Assembly (NCBI GenBank): GCA_031296115.1
Contig: JARLGI010000046.1
Span: 1-46,386 of the forward strand
Length of the DNA stretch: 46,386 nt
Direction: 5' to 3'
Origin: Acidobacteriota bacterium
GTDB lineage: Bacteria > Acidobacteriota > Terriglobia > Terriglobales > Acidobacteriaceae
A program made the position numbers and the translations under genes. Below the pieces are notes generated by a model. The model had not been told where the DNA came from. It saw nothing but the letters and a program-made list of their open reading frames with translations, and did not search any database. Positions 26,977 to 35,719 of the stretch are shown piece by piece. How positions within the stretch are numbered: position 1 is the first letter of the stretch; every line of letters begins with the position of its first letter.

Positions 26977-27264
26977 ATGTACGCGCGCAAGGTGCGAGTG
27001 GAGTATGAAGAAGCCGGCCAGCGAAAGGCTTGTCCCATGAAGTGGCTGGACAGCTTCAGCATGCGCAACTTCACCAACGACCAGGTGTTCGACGATACGA
27101 TCCCGGTCGGCGACGGCGAGATGGAAATCGGCGCGCGCGTTCCCCTGCAGCGTCTGCGAACGGCAATGGAAGACTGGTTCCGGCGCAAGGGCTACCTGCC
27201 CAAAGGCGCAACGCTATTGGTGGAAGAGGCTGGTCCGCAGAAAGCGAGGTCCCTCAGCGGCTAA
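26977..27264 (+). CDS. Small hypothetical protein, 95 residues
   Basis: The chosen start is the ATG at 26977 (MYARKVRVEYEEAGQRKACP), directly after the heptad array; the open frame further upstream translates the array and is not protein-like. The sequence RNFTNDQVFDDTIPVGDGEM and the charged helix RLRTAMEDWFRRKGYLPKGA look like a compact soluble domain, possibly nucleic-acid or partner binding, but I do not recognise a family. There is no signal peptide. No Shine-Dalgarno site is visible. It is divergent from tyrS and about 50 nt upstream of the next small gene. Confidence 0.6.
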   Translation: MYARKVRVEYEEAGQRKACPMKWLDSFSMRNFTNDQVFDDTIPVGDGEMEIGARVPLQRLRTAMEDWFRRKGYLPKGATLLVEEAGPQKARSLSG

Positions 27265-27313
27265 AGCCGTGCCCTTTCAAAACTAGCGGCTAATAAAGCA
27301 CGCAGAGCAAGTC

Positions 27314-27628
27314 ATGGGAGCTCGCCTATTCTTCATCGCGATCGCGCTCAGCCTGGTGGCAGCCGGCATCTGGGCTTATCACCACGACCAGCAGCTGCGC
27401 AACAACGCCATGCAGGTCGCCCGCGGCGATCCCAATGACGTGGTGCGCGAACTGCTTGGCGATCCCAGCAGCGAAGGCCCTTGCGGTACGCTCACGGCCA
27501 TTCCGACTGGCTGCACGAACGAGTACGTTTACAAGTACTACTATTCGATTTTCAATCCGCAATACGAAGTGGTGTGGTTCGACCACGCAGGCAAAGTCCT
27601 GGGCGAGCAGCACGTGCAGCGGCCGTGA
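27314..27628 (+). CDS. Small membrane-anchored or exported protein, 104 residues
   Basis: The N-terminus (MGARLFFIAIALSLVAAGIW) is a signal peptide or membrane anchor. The rest contains GDPNDVVRELLGDPSSEGPC, then two strands YKYYYSIFNPQYEVVWFDHA with a Gly turn GKVLGEQ. The helix-then-hairpin order with a DxxxVxxLLGxP start recalls the BamE/SmpA fold, but there is no lipobox and no other evidence, so this is a suggestion only. Two Cys (in PCG and GCT) could form a disulfide outside the membrane. Confidence 0.65.
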   Translation: MGARLFFIAIALSLVAAGIWAYHHDQQLRNNAMQVARGDPNDVVRELLGDPSSEGPCGTLTAIPTGCTNEYVYKYYYSIFNPQYEVVWFDHAGKVLGEQHVQRP

Positions 27629-27654
27629 AGCAGTCAGTGGCTGGAAGACAGTAA

Positions 27655-27690
27655 TAAAAAGTAACACAGCTCTTGCGCTGTGCCACTTTG
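27655..27690 (-). terminator. Terminator of pckA (hairpin usable on both strands)
   Basis: CACAGC (27665-27670) and GCTGTG (27677-27682) form the top of the stem and AAAGT/ACTTT (27658-27662 and 27685-27689) its base, with a small internal bulge. On the minus strand it ends in ACTTTTTA, 25 nt after the pckA stop. On the plus strand only three Ts follow, giving weaker stopping for the small exported gene. Confidence 0.7.
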
Positions 27691-27714
27691 TGGTACATCC
27701 GACGATGTAAGACC

Positions 27715-29301
27715 CTACTTCCCTACTAACTTCGGTCCCGCCGCCTTCACCGCGGGCGGCGCGTCGAACTGCTCGAAGTTCTTGGCGAAGCGCGCGGAAA
27801 GATCGGCCGCTTTCTTATCGTAGTCAGCCTGGTCCTTCCACGAATTGCGCGGATTGAGCAGCTCGGACGGAACGCCCGGCACCGACTTGGGAATGCTGAA
27901 GCCGAACGCCGGCTCAATCTCATATTCCACATCCGCCAATTCGCCTTCGACCAACGCATTCACTATGGCGCGCGTGTACGGCAGGCTCATGCGCTTGCCG
28001 ACGCCGTACGGCCCGCCCTGCCATCCGGTGTTCACCAGCCAGCACTGCGCGTTGTGCTCGCGCAAGCGGCGGCCGAGCATCTCAGCGTACGTCTTGGGCG
28101 GCAGCGGCATGAAGGGCGCTCCGAAACAGGTCGAGAACGTCGCCTGTGGCTCGGTCACACCCGCTTCCGTACCGGCCACCTTCGCGGTGTAGCCCGACAT
28201 GAAGTGATACATCGCCTGCTCGGGCGTCAGCTTCGACACCGGCGGCAGAACGCCGAATGCGTCGGCCGTCAGGAAGACGACGTTCCTCGGATGTCCACCG
28301 AAGCCCGGAATGACTGCGTTCTCGATGTACTCGACGGGATAAGCGGCGCGGGTGTTTTCGGTCTTGCTCTCGTCATCGTAGTCCGGGACCCGCGTGACGG
28401 GATCGAGCACCACGTTCTCCAGCACGGAGCCGAAGCCGAGCGCGTTCCATATCTGCGGCTCGTTCTCCTGCGAGAGGCGAATGCACTTGGCATAGCAGCC
28501 GCCCTCAAAGTTGAAGACGCCGGTGGCGCTCCAGCCGTGCTCATCGTCGCCAATCAGCCGGCGCGTCGGATCGGCGGAGAGCGTCGTCTTGCCGGTGCCG
28601 GAAAGCCCGAAGAAGAGCGCGGTAACCCCGTCGGCACCGATGTTGGCTGAACAGTGCATGGGAAACACGTTGCGCTGCGGGAGCACAAAATTCATCACCC
28701 CGAAGATGGACTTCTTCATCTCGCCGGCGTATTGCGTGCCGCCAATCAGCACCAGCTTCCTGGTGAAGTTGACCAGCACGAACACTTCGGAGTTGGTGCC
28801 GTCGCGCTGGGGATCGGCCAGAAAACTGGGTGCGCTGGCGATGGTGAACTCCGGCTTGTGGGTCTTCAATTCCTCAGCAGTCGGGCGGATGAACAATTGG
28901 CGGACAAACAAATTGTGCCAGGCGTACTCGTTGATGACCTGGATGGGCAGCCGGTACTTCGGATCGGCGCCGCAAAAAAGGTCTTGGACAAAAAGTTCCT
29001 TGTCCTTCAGATAATCCAGGACGCGCTCGTACAGCGCGTCAAACTTCTCCGGCGAGAACGGCTGGTTCACCGGGCCCCAGGCGACCTTGTCCGCCGTAAT
29101 GGCATCCTTGACTGTGAACTTGTCCTTCGGCGAACGGCCAGTACATTTGCCGGTCTCGGAGACCAGCGAGCCGCGGGACGACATTACGGATTCGCCGCGC
29201 CGCAGCGCCGCTTCCACCAACTGGGTGGGATAAAGATTACGATTTACCTTCTTCTGGGAAAGCAGTTGCGATACTGCGGGAGTTTGTAGGGCGGAGGACA
29301 T
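27715..29301 (-). CDS. pckA: Phosphoenolpyruvate carboxykinase (ATP)
   Basis: PckA converts oxaloacetate and ATP to phosphoenolpyruvate, CO2 and ADP, the entry to gluconeogenesis. The 528-residue length is typical of the ATP-dependent type. The kinase-1a loop GLSGTGKT is at 232-239 and the metal-binding kinase-2 motif DDEHGW at 252-257. Further family blocks are [20 protein letters not shown] and [26 protein letters not shown] lies about 9 nt before the ATG, which is a firm start. It stands alone with a terminator after it. GTP-type enzymes have a different active-site signature, so the ATP type is favoured. Confidence 0.96.
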   Translation of the reverse strand: MSSALQTPAVSQLLSQKKVNRNLYPTQLVEAALRRGESVMSSRGSLVSETGKCTGRSPKDKFTVKDAITADKVAWGPVNQPFSPEKFDALYERVLDYLKDKELFVQDLFCGADPKYRLPIQVINEYAWHNLFVRQLFIRPTAEELKTHKPEFTIASAPSFLADPQRDGTNSEVFVLVNFTRKLVLIGGTQYAGEMKKSIFGVMNFVLPQRNVFPMHCSANIGADGVTALFFGLSGTGKTTLSADPTRRLIGDDEHGWSATGVFNFEGGCYAKCIRLSQENEPQIWNALGFGSVLENVVLDPVTRVPDYDDESKTENTRAAYPVEYIENAVIPGFGGHPRNVVFLTADAFGVLPPVSKLTPEQAMYHFMSGYTAKVAGTEAGVTEPQATFSTCFGAPFMPLPPKTYAEMLGRRLREHNAQCWLVNTGWQGGPYGVGKRMSLPYTRAIVNALVEGELADVEYEIEPAFGFSIPKSVPGVPSELLNPRNSWKDQADYDKKAADLSARFAKNFEQFDAPPAVKAAGPKLVGK

Positions 29302-29410
29302 GGAAGAGCTCCTTAAGAATTAGACCGACGGAATCCACGCAATCAAGAGCCAGGGAACCGCTCTGCGCAGCACAACCAGAAAAGTCTGACCGCCTCACTG
29401 ATTCCGGATG

Positions 29411-29767
29411 TCAGCGAGCTACAGCTCGGTGGGCTTCATCCATCAGGGCGTGGAGATGATCGAGGGTCTCCTCCACCGTCAAGGTGTACATCTCGCGGCC
29501 ATTGTCCTCACCTGACTCGATGGCCCACTTCAGATAATGTCCGGCAATCTGTACCGCCATGGGATCGGAAATGACCTTCCCCGTCTGCTGGTGGTATTCC
29601 ACCCACGCGGGATGCGGAAGGGCCATCCAGACCGGCCGGTCGCCCGCCAGAAACTTGATGTCCACGGCATCGGCGTGCCGCGTGGCGATGGCGACGATCA
29701 GCGCCTGGTAACGGCAGTGCACCGTCTTTCCGGTCCAGCGCTCCACGGCTTGGAAATCATCGTACAT
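29411..29767 (-). CDS. Small hypothetical protein, 118 residues
   Basis: The ATG at 29767 (MYDDFQAVERWTGKTVHCRY) is preferred; a TTG 15 codons upstream is the only other choice. Neither has a clear ribosome-binding site, and TATAGT lies about 15 nt before the ATG. The protein is soluble, with strands ALIVAIATRHADAVDIKFLA and a helical C-terminus rich in Glu and His (TLTVEETLDHLHALMDEAHR). I do not recognise a family. It is co-oriented with the protease gene upstream (gap about 85 nt) and with pckA downstream. Confidence 0.6.
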   Translation of the reverse strand: MYDDFQAVERWTGKTVHCRYQALIVAIATRHADAVDIKFLAGDRPVWMALPHPAWVEYHQQTGKVISDPMAVQIAGHYLKWAIESGEDNGREMYTLTVEETLDHLHALMDEAHRAVAR

Positions 29768-29852
29768 AGGTCCGAACTTGAAACTATAGCTGACACGAGG
29801 AGCGCCGGGCAACGGCGTTGCTTAGGCTCGATGCCACACCTCTGGGGAATAG

Positions 29853-30992
29853 CTAAGCTCGCTCCCGCGCCTCGCCCAGCACGACCTTGACATCCATCTT
29901 GCGTTTTCCACGATAGATGGTCATGGTGACCGTATCGCCGGCACGACGCTTGTTCATTGCGTTCGCGAGGTCCTGCTGGTCGCCGATCGGTTCTCCGTCA
30001 ATGGCGACGATGAGGTCACCGCCGATCATGATGGGTGTGTTGCCGAGATAAGCGCGCTGGTTGCCGCCCTTCAGACCGGCATTGTCGGCCGAGCCGCCCG
30101 GCACTGTGCGCACGATCAGGATGCCGTAGTCGGCAGGCAGGCCCATTTCCTGCGCCAGTTCCGGCCCGATAGGCAGGGAAACAATGCCCAGCGAAGGACG
30201 CCGGACCGTTCCCAGCGTAATCAGATCGTTCAGCACGGCCTTGGCGGTGTTGATGGGAATGGCGAAGCCGATGCCTGCACTCTGGTTCGAGCCGCCGGTG
30301 GCGATCATGCTGTTGATGCCGATCACTTCGCCGTGCGAGTTCAGCAGCGGACCGCCGGAATTACCCGGATTGATGGCTGCGTCCGTCTGGATGGCCTCGT
30401 CAATGTAGGCGCCTTCCGGACTGCGGATCGGACGGAGTGAACTGATGATGCCGCGCGTCATGGTTCCCGCCAGGCCGAAAGGATTGCCGATGGCGAAAAC
30501 CTTCTGGCCGACCTGCAGGCTCTTGGAGTCGCCCAGCACTGCCGCCACGACTTCGGGCGCGTTGATCTGCACCACCGCGAGGTCATGCGCGCGGTCGCGG
30601 CCGATGACCACGGCCTTATACGTCTTCTTGTTGTGCAGGGTCACCTCGACCTGGCCCGTATCCCCCACAACGTGGTAGTTGGTAAGGATATGGCCTTGCT
30701 TGTCGATGATGAATCCCGAACCTTGCCCTTGCTCAGGAACCGGGCCGTAGAAAAAGTCGTAGGCGACAGTCCTGGAGGTGATGTTGACCACCGAAGGTAT
30801 CGCTTTGTGGTACACGTCGATGTTGTTCTGCTCTTCTGAGTCGAGCTTTTCGGGGCCTGCGGCCTCGCTCAGTTCGACCTGGGTGGGCCGCGCGATCCAG
30901 GTTACGGGCGCGTCTCCCCGGTGGTGCGTGGTGTACCAGTAGAAGGCGCCCGCCAACAGCGCGCCAAGAAGAAACGGTCTTAGAAATTTCAT
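29853..30992 (-). CDS. HtrA/DegP-type trypsin-like serine protease with one PDZ domain
   Basis: HtrA-family proteases degrade or refold damaged proteins outside the cytoplasm. The 379-residue protein has an N-terminal membrane anchor (about 5-20) and then a chymotrypsin-fold domain with the full triad: His107 in LTNYHVVG, Asp137 in AHDLAV and Ser212 in NPGNSGGPLL. A single PDZ domain occupies the C-terminal 90 residues (GILIVRTVPGGSADNAGLKG; GGDLIVAIDGEPI). One PDZ makes it DegS-like in layout rather than DegP-like, but many stand-alone proteases of this class are anchored degradative enzymes. No sigma-E system is adjacent. The Pro/Glu linker at 27-60 likely spaces it from the membrane. Confidence 0.93.
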   Translation of the reverse strand: MKFLRPFLLGALLAGAFYWYTTHHRGDAPVTWIARPTQVELSEAAGPEKLDSEEQNNIDVYHKAIPSVVNITSRTVAYDFFYGPVPEQGQGSGFIIDKQGHILTNYHVVGDTGQVEVTLHNKKTYKAVVIGRDRAHDLAVVQINAPEVVAAVLGDSKSLQVGQKVFAIGNPFGLAGTMTRGIISSLRPIRSPEGAYIDEAIQTDAAINPGNSGGPLLNSHGEVIGINSMIATGGSNQSAGIGFAIPINTAKAVLNDLITLGTVRRPSLGIVSLPIGPELAQEMGLPADYGILIVRTVPGGSADNAGLKGGNQRAYLGNTPIMIGGDLIVAIDGEPIGDQQDLANAMNKRRAGDTVTMTIYRGKRKMDVKVVLGEARERA

Positions 30993-31121
30993 AGTGATTA
31001 GAGCAATCTGCCGGGACAGGAAAGCGGCTGGGTATTTAGACGTCCGCTCCCTAAGAGTGTACCGAAACAGCGGGCAGTTGCGCGAGTGTGGGGGCTCCCT
31101 AGTTGCGTATTCTTTAGAGTG

Positions 31122-31212
31122 TTGTCATTACGAGCGCCCGGGTTTGGCGCGAGGAATCTGCTGTTCAGCGAGCCGGGAAGCAGCAGTTCCCTCGCTGCGC
31201 TCATGATGACAA
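31122..31212. repeat. Imperfect inverted repeat of a dispersed family
   Basis: The left arm (31122-31163) carries TTGTCATTACGAGCG, a GC-rich middle, then GCGAGGAATCTGCTG. The right arm (31181-31212) read on the other strand is TTGTCATCATGAGCGCAGCG then AGGGAACTGCTG. The two arms match in order and spacing apart from a 7-10 nt insertion in the left arm, and would fold into a long hairpin between htrA and coaE. A single-arm copy lies at 25572-25603. Confidence 0.65.
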
Positions 31213-31220
31213 TTCAAAAT

Positions 31221-31838
31221 TTAATGCAGCGCTCTTAGTCGCTGCAGATCCTTCCAGATTTTCTCTACTTGCCGCTCGGCATCTTCGATGGCGCCGGAAT
31301 TCTCAATGACGTAGTCTGCGTGGCGCGCCTTCTCTTCGTCCGTGAACTGCGCCGCGCTGCGGCGTTCGACTTCGGCGCGAGCGACGGCCAGCGGAGCGTT
31401 CGTCCGCTTCGCATAGCGCGACACCTTCTGCTCGAAGTCGCAGGTCACCACGATGACCTTGTCGAAGTCTGCAGCGGCCCCGGCCTCGATGAGCAGGGCC
31501 GCCTCAACCACCGCAATCCCGTCCGGATCGCTGAGCTCGATTTCTTTCATCCAACTGTTCTGCCGCTTCACGACCTCGGGATGCACTACTGCGTTGAGTT
31601 CATCGATACGGTCGGGGAAGACGACGTTGGCCAGCTTGGTGCGATTAATTGTGCCGTCGGGGTTGAGGATGTCGCGGCCAAAGCGGCGAACGACTTCGTC
31701 ATAAGTGCTCTCGCCGGGCGCGTAAAGCTGATGCGCGAGACCGTCGGCTTGCAGAAAATGCGCGCCGCGCTGCGCGAGCAAGGCGGCAATGGTGGACTTG
31801 CCGCAGGCAACGCCACCAGTCAGCCCTACGCGGAGCAT
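31221..31838 (-). CDS. coaE: Dephospho-CoA kinase
   Basis: CoaE phosphorylates the 3'-hydroxyl of dephospho-CoA, the last step of CoA synthesis. The P-loop GGVACGKST lies at residues 8-16. The following ADGLAHQLYAPG and the late segment VVEAALLIEAGAAADFDKVI are family features, as are RTNAPLAVARAEVERRSAAQ and the ADYVIENSGAI near the end. The 205-residue length is normal. Its start lies inside the end of the 737-residue gene (13-nt overlap), so its translation is probably coupled to that gene. An inverted repeat follows its stop. Confidence 0.93.
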   Translation of the reverse strand: MLRVGLTGGVACGKSTIAALLAQRGAHFLQADGLAHQLYAPGESTYDEVVRRFGRDILNPDGTINRTKLANVVFPDRIDELNAVVHPEVVKRQNSWMKEIELSDPDGIAVVEAALLIEAGAAADFDKVIVVTCDFEQKVSRYAKRTNAPLAVARAEVERRSAAQFTDEEKARHADYVIENSGAIEDAERQVEKIWKDLQRLRALH

Positions 31839-34039
31839 TGCACCGCCTGGCTACCACTCTCATAGTGCTGCTTGATGCCGCCGTCGGCAGCGATGTCCAG
31901 GCTGGCGGGTGCAGCGAACCCAGATACCTGCTCCATCACGGCGATGCCCCATCCACCGGCGAACGCTGCGCGCGAGTGTCGAGTGACCTGGCCAAGCATG
32001 CCGGCAAGCGCCGCCCGCGCCGCCATGAATTTCCGGTCCTTGCTTGGATCCGGGTTCTTGGACTGCTCCAACGCCGCCAGCATGTCGCTGAGCTTAGGTG
32101 CAACCTTGACCATGGCATCGGCCCACCACCGAATGTCCGACCAGTCCACTCCGACATCGGCAAGCTCATTGGGGCTGAGGTGCTTCAGGCCGTCGAGGGC
32201 GCCGAACGACGCCACTGCGCCGGTCTGGTCCATTGCGTTCCAGGTTGCGTCATCGTTCAACACTCTTATGCGGGCCGGCCCGGTGGCATCCGATGGATCA
32301 ATGAACGCAATCATCACCTGCCGCCCAATGCTTTCCAATTCGGCCAGCGGGCGCGCGGCCCGCTGCGATGGGTCCTTAAAGAACAGCTTCATCGCGGCCG
32401 CGGTGTCGTAGGTGGCGGTAGCGCTGATCTTCGCGTGACCGAAGGTATTTTGCGATGCGAGGAGTTTGTCCCAACTTCCATCGGCAATCAGCTGGAGAGC
32501 TTTGCCCAGCACGATTTGCTGGCGCATGTCGTGTGCCGACACCTTGTCCTGGAATCGGAAATAGTTTTGCGCAGCGGAAAATTCCTTGAGCTTTGTACCT
32601 CCCGGGGAACCGGAGCCTCCGGCGACATAGGCCGCGGTGGCCAGGAAACCTTCCGCCAGCGCGGACCGCAACTTGTCAGCATTGGCCAGGAACGGAACGG
32701 AGGCTACCGCAACCTGGCTGGCCGTCGCCTTGTCGGTGATCAGCACCTGGCCGTCGGCATCGTGCAGGATGGTGCAAGTCTTCACGAATTGATTGACCGT
32801 CTCGGCGTTATAGATGCCCAGCAGGTTGATGACAATCTTGTGCTCCGCCTTTTCCGTCTCGCGGAAGATATTGCGCACGGGTTTCGCATTCGGCAGCGCG
32901 GCAAGACTGGTCCAATCGCCGCGCAAGGCGGAGGCGATGGCAGCGTCGGTTTCCTGAGCGTTTGCGGCGCTAAGGTCGATGGAGTAAGCCACTGCGGCCT
33001 CGTCTGTAAGGGACGCCGAGCACGAGGCGTTCATGGAAAGGGAGAGGCTGTGGTCCACGCAGTCTCCCACGGCATCTTCCAGGCTCTTGGCCTGCTTACC
33101 CGTGATGCCGGCCTTTTGCAGATCGACGCCGGGAAAAACCGCGCCCAGCACCTTGCCCATCAGATCGGTATCGGCGGCATCGACCCCCAATCCCGCTCCC
33201 GCTGTAAGGCTCGCGGTAAACGTTGTGCCCTTCTTCTTGTAGACACCGAGGCGCAGTTCCGTGTCGCTGACCCGGTGCGAGCGAACAACGAACTGCCCGG
33301 TGAGCGCGATCGAACCCGAGACCTGCACGGTTCCCCCCGGGTTCACGTCGATACTGTAGTTAAAGGGCAGACTGGCAGAAGCCAGGGCACTCACATTGAT
33401 CGGCACGCTGTAAGAGCCCGAGACCTTGATCGTTCCCTTCAGGTCGCTCACGTTTACGGTTCCCGGCCGTTGCGCACGAATCGCGCCCGCGCTACAACTG
33501 ACCGAGTAGTTCTGCAGGGCCGCCCGCATGGCATCCTTCAGCGCGGGGAACCTGCCGTTTTGGGCCTTCAGCAAACTGTAGGTCGTGAAACAGGCGGCGG
33601 TGGTGCCTTCCAGGGCGACGCCAACTCCGTCCACCGTGGCGGCCAGCTTACCGTCGACCGTGGCATCAATTTCGAACGACATCCAGCACTGATCTTCCGC
33701 GATCGGGACTTCCGGCGTGAAGTCATCGCCGAACAGTTTGCCGTCATCGTGAGTAAACACGGAGAAGCCGCCACTCACATCGCTCTTGACGGTGACTTTC
33801 GTGCCTTTGGCAATCAGTAGCGAGGGCGCGGAAAACTTGGCCCCGAATGATCCTGTCTTGAATCCAGATTGGTCGACCGGCCTGTCGAGCTTGGCCACGA
33901 AGGCGGTAGTGTGCGAAACGATCTGTTTGAAACCGGCTCTTGCCAGCAGAGAATTTTCGTCAATGTCAACTTTCGCAGTAAGCGAAGCGCTATCGGTAAG
34001 CGTTATATCTGCCGTATCTCCAGTTGAAACGTCCGCCAT
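31826..34039 (-). CDS. Large unassigned protein, 737 residues, coupled to coaE
   Basis: I recognise no family. The start is firm: GAGGTGA lies 6 nt before the ATG. There is no signal peptide, membrane span or known nucleotide motif. Residues 1-290 look beta-rich with short hydrophobic-alternating strands (GTIKVSGSYSVPINVSALAS; GTVQVSGSIALTGQFVVRSH). Residues 290-500 mix acidic helices with short strands (VINLLGIYNAETVNQFVKTC). The last part is mainly helical (DWSDIRWWADAMVKVAPKLS). Six Cys occur, scattered. The product is acidic and Ala/Ser-rich. Placement directly before coaE with a 13-nt overlap suggests co-transcription, but does not imply a CoA role. It could be cytoplasmic, or exported by a route without a signal peptide. 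Confidence 0.7.
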   Translation of the reverse strand: MADVSTGDTADITLTDSASLTAKVDIDENSLLARAGFKQIVSHTTAFVAKLDRPVDQSGFKTGSFGAKFSAPSLLIAKGTKVTVKSDVSGGFSVFTHDDGKLFGDDFTPEVPIAEDQCWMSFEIDATVDGKLAATVDGVGVALEGTTAACFTTYSLLKAQNGRFPALKDAMRAALQNYSVSCSAGAIRAQRPGTVNVSDLKGTIKVSGSYSVPINVSALASASLPFNYSIDVNPGGTVQVSGSIALTGQFVVRSHRVSDTELRLGVYKKKGTTFTASLTAGAGLGVDAADTDLMGKVLGAVFPGVDLQKAGITGKQAKSLEDAVGDCVDHSLSLSMNASCSASLTDEAAVAYSIDLSAANAQETDAAIASALRGDWTSLAALPNAKPVRNIFRETEKAEHKIVINLLGIYNAETVNQFVKTCTILHDADGQVLITDKATASQVAVASVPFLANADKLRSALAEGFLATAAYVAGGSGSPGGTKLKEFSAAQNYFRFQDKVSAHDMRQQIVLGKALQLIADGSWDKLLASQNTFGHAKISATATYDTAAAMKLFFKDPSQRAARPLAELESIGRQVMIAFIDPSDATGPARIRVLNDDATWNAMDQTGAVASFGALDGLKHLSPNELADVGVDWSDIRWWADAMVKVAPKLSDMLAALEQSKNPDPSKDRKFMAARAALAGMLGQVTRHSRAAFAGGWGIAVMEQVSGFAAPASLDIAADGGIKQHYESGSQAVQCSA

Positions 34040-34104
34040 GCTGGGTCACCTCGCAAATTGGCCAAGCAAGATTCTTGGATTCAGTGAAGACGAAGGGCGC
34101 GGAC

Positions 34105-34110
34105 ATTATA
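34105..34110 (-). promoter_or_regulatory. Possible -10 element for the 737-residue gene
   Basis: On the minus strand a perfect TATAAT lies 65 nt before the ATG at 34039. No good -35 is seen. It sits about 20 bp from the pnt promoter, so the two would be nearly overlapping and divergent. Confidence 0.35.
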
Positions 34111-34128
34111 CTTCGCGCACTACCTGGG

Positions 34129-34157
34129 TTGGACTTTCCCGGCGCGGTAGATAGAAT
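34129..34157 (+). promoter_or_regulatory. Sigma70-type promoter of the pnt operon
   Basis: TTGGAC (34129-34134) and TAGAAT (34152-34157) are separated by exactly 17 bp. The predicted start near 34164 gives a 5' leader of about 70 nt containing the hairpin at 34206-34220. Confidence 0.6.
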
Positions 34158-34205
34158 GCTGGGTTCCGGCATATTCCTTGATAGCGCGACGTCTGGTGAC
34201 GTGTG

Positions 34206-34220
34206 CGCCGGAAACCGGCG
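34206..34220 (+). promoter_or_regulatory. GC hairpin in the pntAA leader, next to the ribosome-binding site
   Basis: CGCCGG-AAA-CCGGCG is a perfect 6-bp stem with a 3-nt loop, ending 4 nt before the GAGGAG Shine-Dalgarno site at 34225-34230. It could limit translation or stabilise the mRNA. No T run follows, so it is not a terminator. Confidence 0.4.
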
Positions 34221-34235
34221 TTGCGAGGAGGCTTC

Positions 34236-35423
34236 ATGATTGTTGGTGTTCCCCGGGAGACCTTTCCGGGGGAGCGACGCGTTGCCCTGGTGCCTGCGGT
34301 AATACCGAGTTTGATCAAAGCAGGCCTCGAGGTCATAGTTGAGGCGGAAGCGGGCGCCGAGGCCGGCTATCTCGGCTCGGAATACGCTGAGAAAGGCGCA
34401 AGGATCGTCGCCGCGCGGGAAGACGTCTTTCGCGCAGCCGACATCGTGGTCCAGGTGCTCGGCTACGGCTCCAACGACAAAACCGGCAAAGCGGACCTTC
34501 CCCTGCTTCGCCGGGGACAGGCACTCATTGGATTTCTGCGGCCGCTCAGCGACGTTCCGGCCATAAAAGAAGTGGCTGCAACCGGAGTCACGGCCTTCTC
34601 CATCGAACTGATGCCGCGCATTACGCGCGCCCAGAACATGGACGCGCTCTCCTCCATGGCCACCATCGCCGGCTACAAAGCCGTAGTGATGGCTGCCGAT
34701 ACGCTCCCGCGGATTTTCCCCATGCTCACCACGGCGGCGGGCACCATAACCCCGGCGCGAGTGCTTATCATCGGCGCCGGTGTCGCCGGTCTTCAGGCGA
34801 TTGCCACGGCACGCCGGTTGGGAGCGGTAGTTTCCGCCTACGATCTTCGACCGGCCGTGAAAGAGCAGGTGCAGAGCCTGGGTGGACGGTTTGTCGAACT
34901 GCCGCTTGAGGTGGCCGATGCCCAGGACGCCGGCGGGTACGCCAAGGCGCAGGATGAGGCGTTCTATCAGCGGCAGCGCGAACTGCTGGGCAAGGTCGTC
35001 GCCGAGAACAATGTCGTCATCACCACGGCGGTGGTTCCCGGCAAGAAGTCGCCCATCCTGGTAACCAAGGAAATGGTGGCAGCCATGGCGCCGGGTTCGG
35101 TCATCGTCGACCTGGCCGCCGAGCGCGGCGGCAATTGCGAACTGACGCGCAGCGAAGAAACCACGGTTGAGCATGGCGTCACCATCTTCGGACTGATCAA
35201 TCTGGCCAGCATGGTGCCGTATCATGCCAGCCAGATGTATGCCAAGAACCTGGCGAACTTCCTCTCGCACATGGTCAAGGACGGACAGCTTCAGTTGAAC
35301 CTGGAAGACGAAATCACACGCAGCACCATGGTCACTCGCGGCGGCGAAGTGGTGAACCCGCGGGTCCGGGAATACTATTCCATGCCGGCGCTGGCGGCGC
35401 AGTCCAAGGAAGCAAACTCATGA
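34236..35423 (+). CDS. pntAA: NAD(P) transhydrogenase subunit alpha part 1 (NAD(H)-binding)
   Basis: The proton-translocating transhydrogenase transfers hydride between NADH and NADP+ at the cost or gain of the proton gradient. This 395-residue subunit is the soluble NAD(H)-binding domain I. The N-terminus IVGVPRETFPGERRVALVPA and the Rossmann motif LIIGAGVAGLQAIATARRLG, followed by YDLRPAVKEQVQSLGGRF, match the family, as does the loop EDAQ-like region around ADAQDAGGYAKAQDEAFYQR. The start at 34236 has GAGGAG 5 nt upstream. Its stop overlaps the next start by 4 nt (ATGA), as expected for a stoichiometric complex. Confidence 0.95.
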   Translation: MIVGVPRETFPGERRVALVPAVIPSLIKAGLEVIVEAEAGAEAGYLGSEYAEKGARIVAAREDVFRAADIVVQVLGYGSNDKTGKADLPLLRRGQALIGFLRPLSDVPAIKEVAATGVTAFSIELMPRITRAQNMDALSSMATIAGYKAVVMAADTLPRIFPMLTTAAGTITPARVLIIGAGVAGLQAIATARRLGAVVSAYDLRPAVKEQVQSLGGRFVELPLEVADAQDAGGYAKAQDEAFYQRQRELLGKVVAENNVVITTAVVPGKKSPILVTKEMVAAMAPGSVIVDLAAERGGNCELTRSEETTVEHGVTIFGLINLASMVPYHASQMYAKNLANFLSHMVKDGQLQLNLEDEITRSTMVTRGGEVVNPRVREYYSMPALAAQSKEANS

Positions 35424-35719
35424 TCAAAGCAGACCTGATAAGCAGTCTTTACGTTTTCATGCTGGCGGCGTTCATTGGCTTCGAGGTGATACGGCGGGTC
35501 TCGCCGCTGCTGCATACCCCCCTGATGTCGCTCACCAATGCGCTGGACGCCATCGCGGTCGTGGGCGCCATCATTCTGGCAGGCGAGCACAAGAGCAATC
35601 TCGCTACCGTGCTGGGCACCATCGCCATTGTGGCCGCCACCAGCAACGCCGTGGGCGGCTTCATCATCACCGATCGCATGCTCAAGATGTTCAAATCGAG
35701 CCGGACGCCGAAACCATGA
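35420..35719 (+). CDS. pntAB: NAD(P) transhydrogenase subunit alpha part 2 (membrane)
   Basis: This 99-residue subunit forms part of the proton channel domain II. It has three hydrophobic spans (LYVFMLAAFIGFEVI; AIAVVGAIILAG; VLGTIAIVAATSNAVGGFII) joined by short loops, with the typical GFEVIRRVSPLLHTPLMSLT motif. In E. coli this region is fused to the NAD-binding part; here it is a separate gene, the split form common in many bacteria. It overlaps pntAA and pntB by 4 nt on each side. Confidence 0.94.
   Translation: MIKADLISSLYVFMLAAFIGFEVIRRVSPLLHTPLMSLTNALDAIAVVGAIILAGEHKSNLATVLGTIAIVAATSNAVGGFIITDRMLKMFKSSRTPKP

Noticed and set aside
31838..33820. 660-codon open frame on the plus strand
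   Set aside because: It is antisense to the 737-residue gene, which has a ribosome-binding site, protein-like sequence and coupling to coaE. The plus frame has none of these.
34206..34220. Considered a terminator
   Set aside because: The stem is perfect but is followed by the pntAA ribosome-binding site rather than Ts.
33990..35270. 426-codon and (35449-36672) 407-codon minus-strand frames
   Set aside because: Both lie opposite the well-supported pnt genes and read as His/Arg/Gly-rich shadow sequence.
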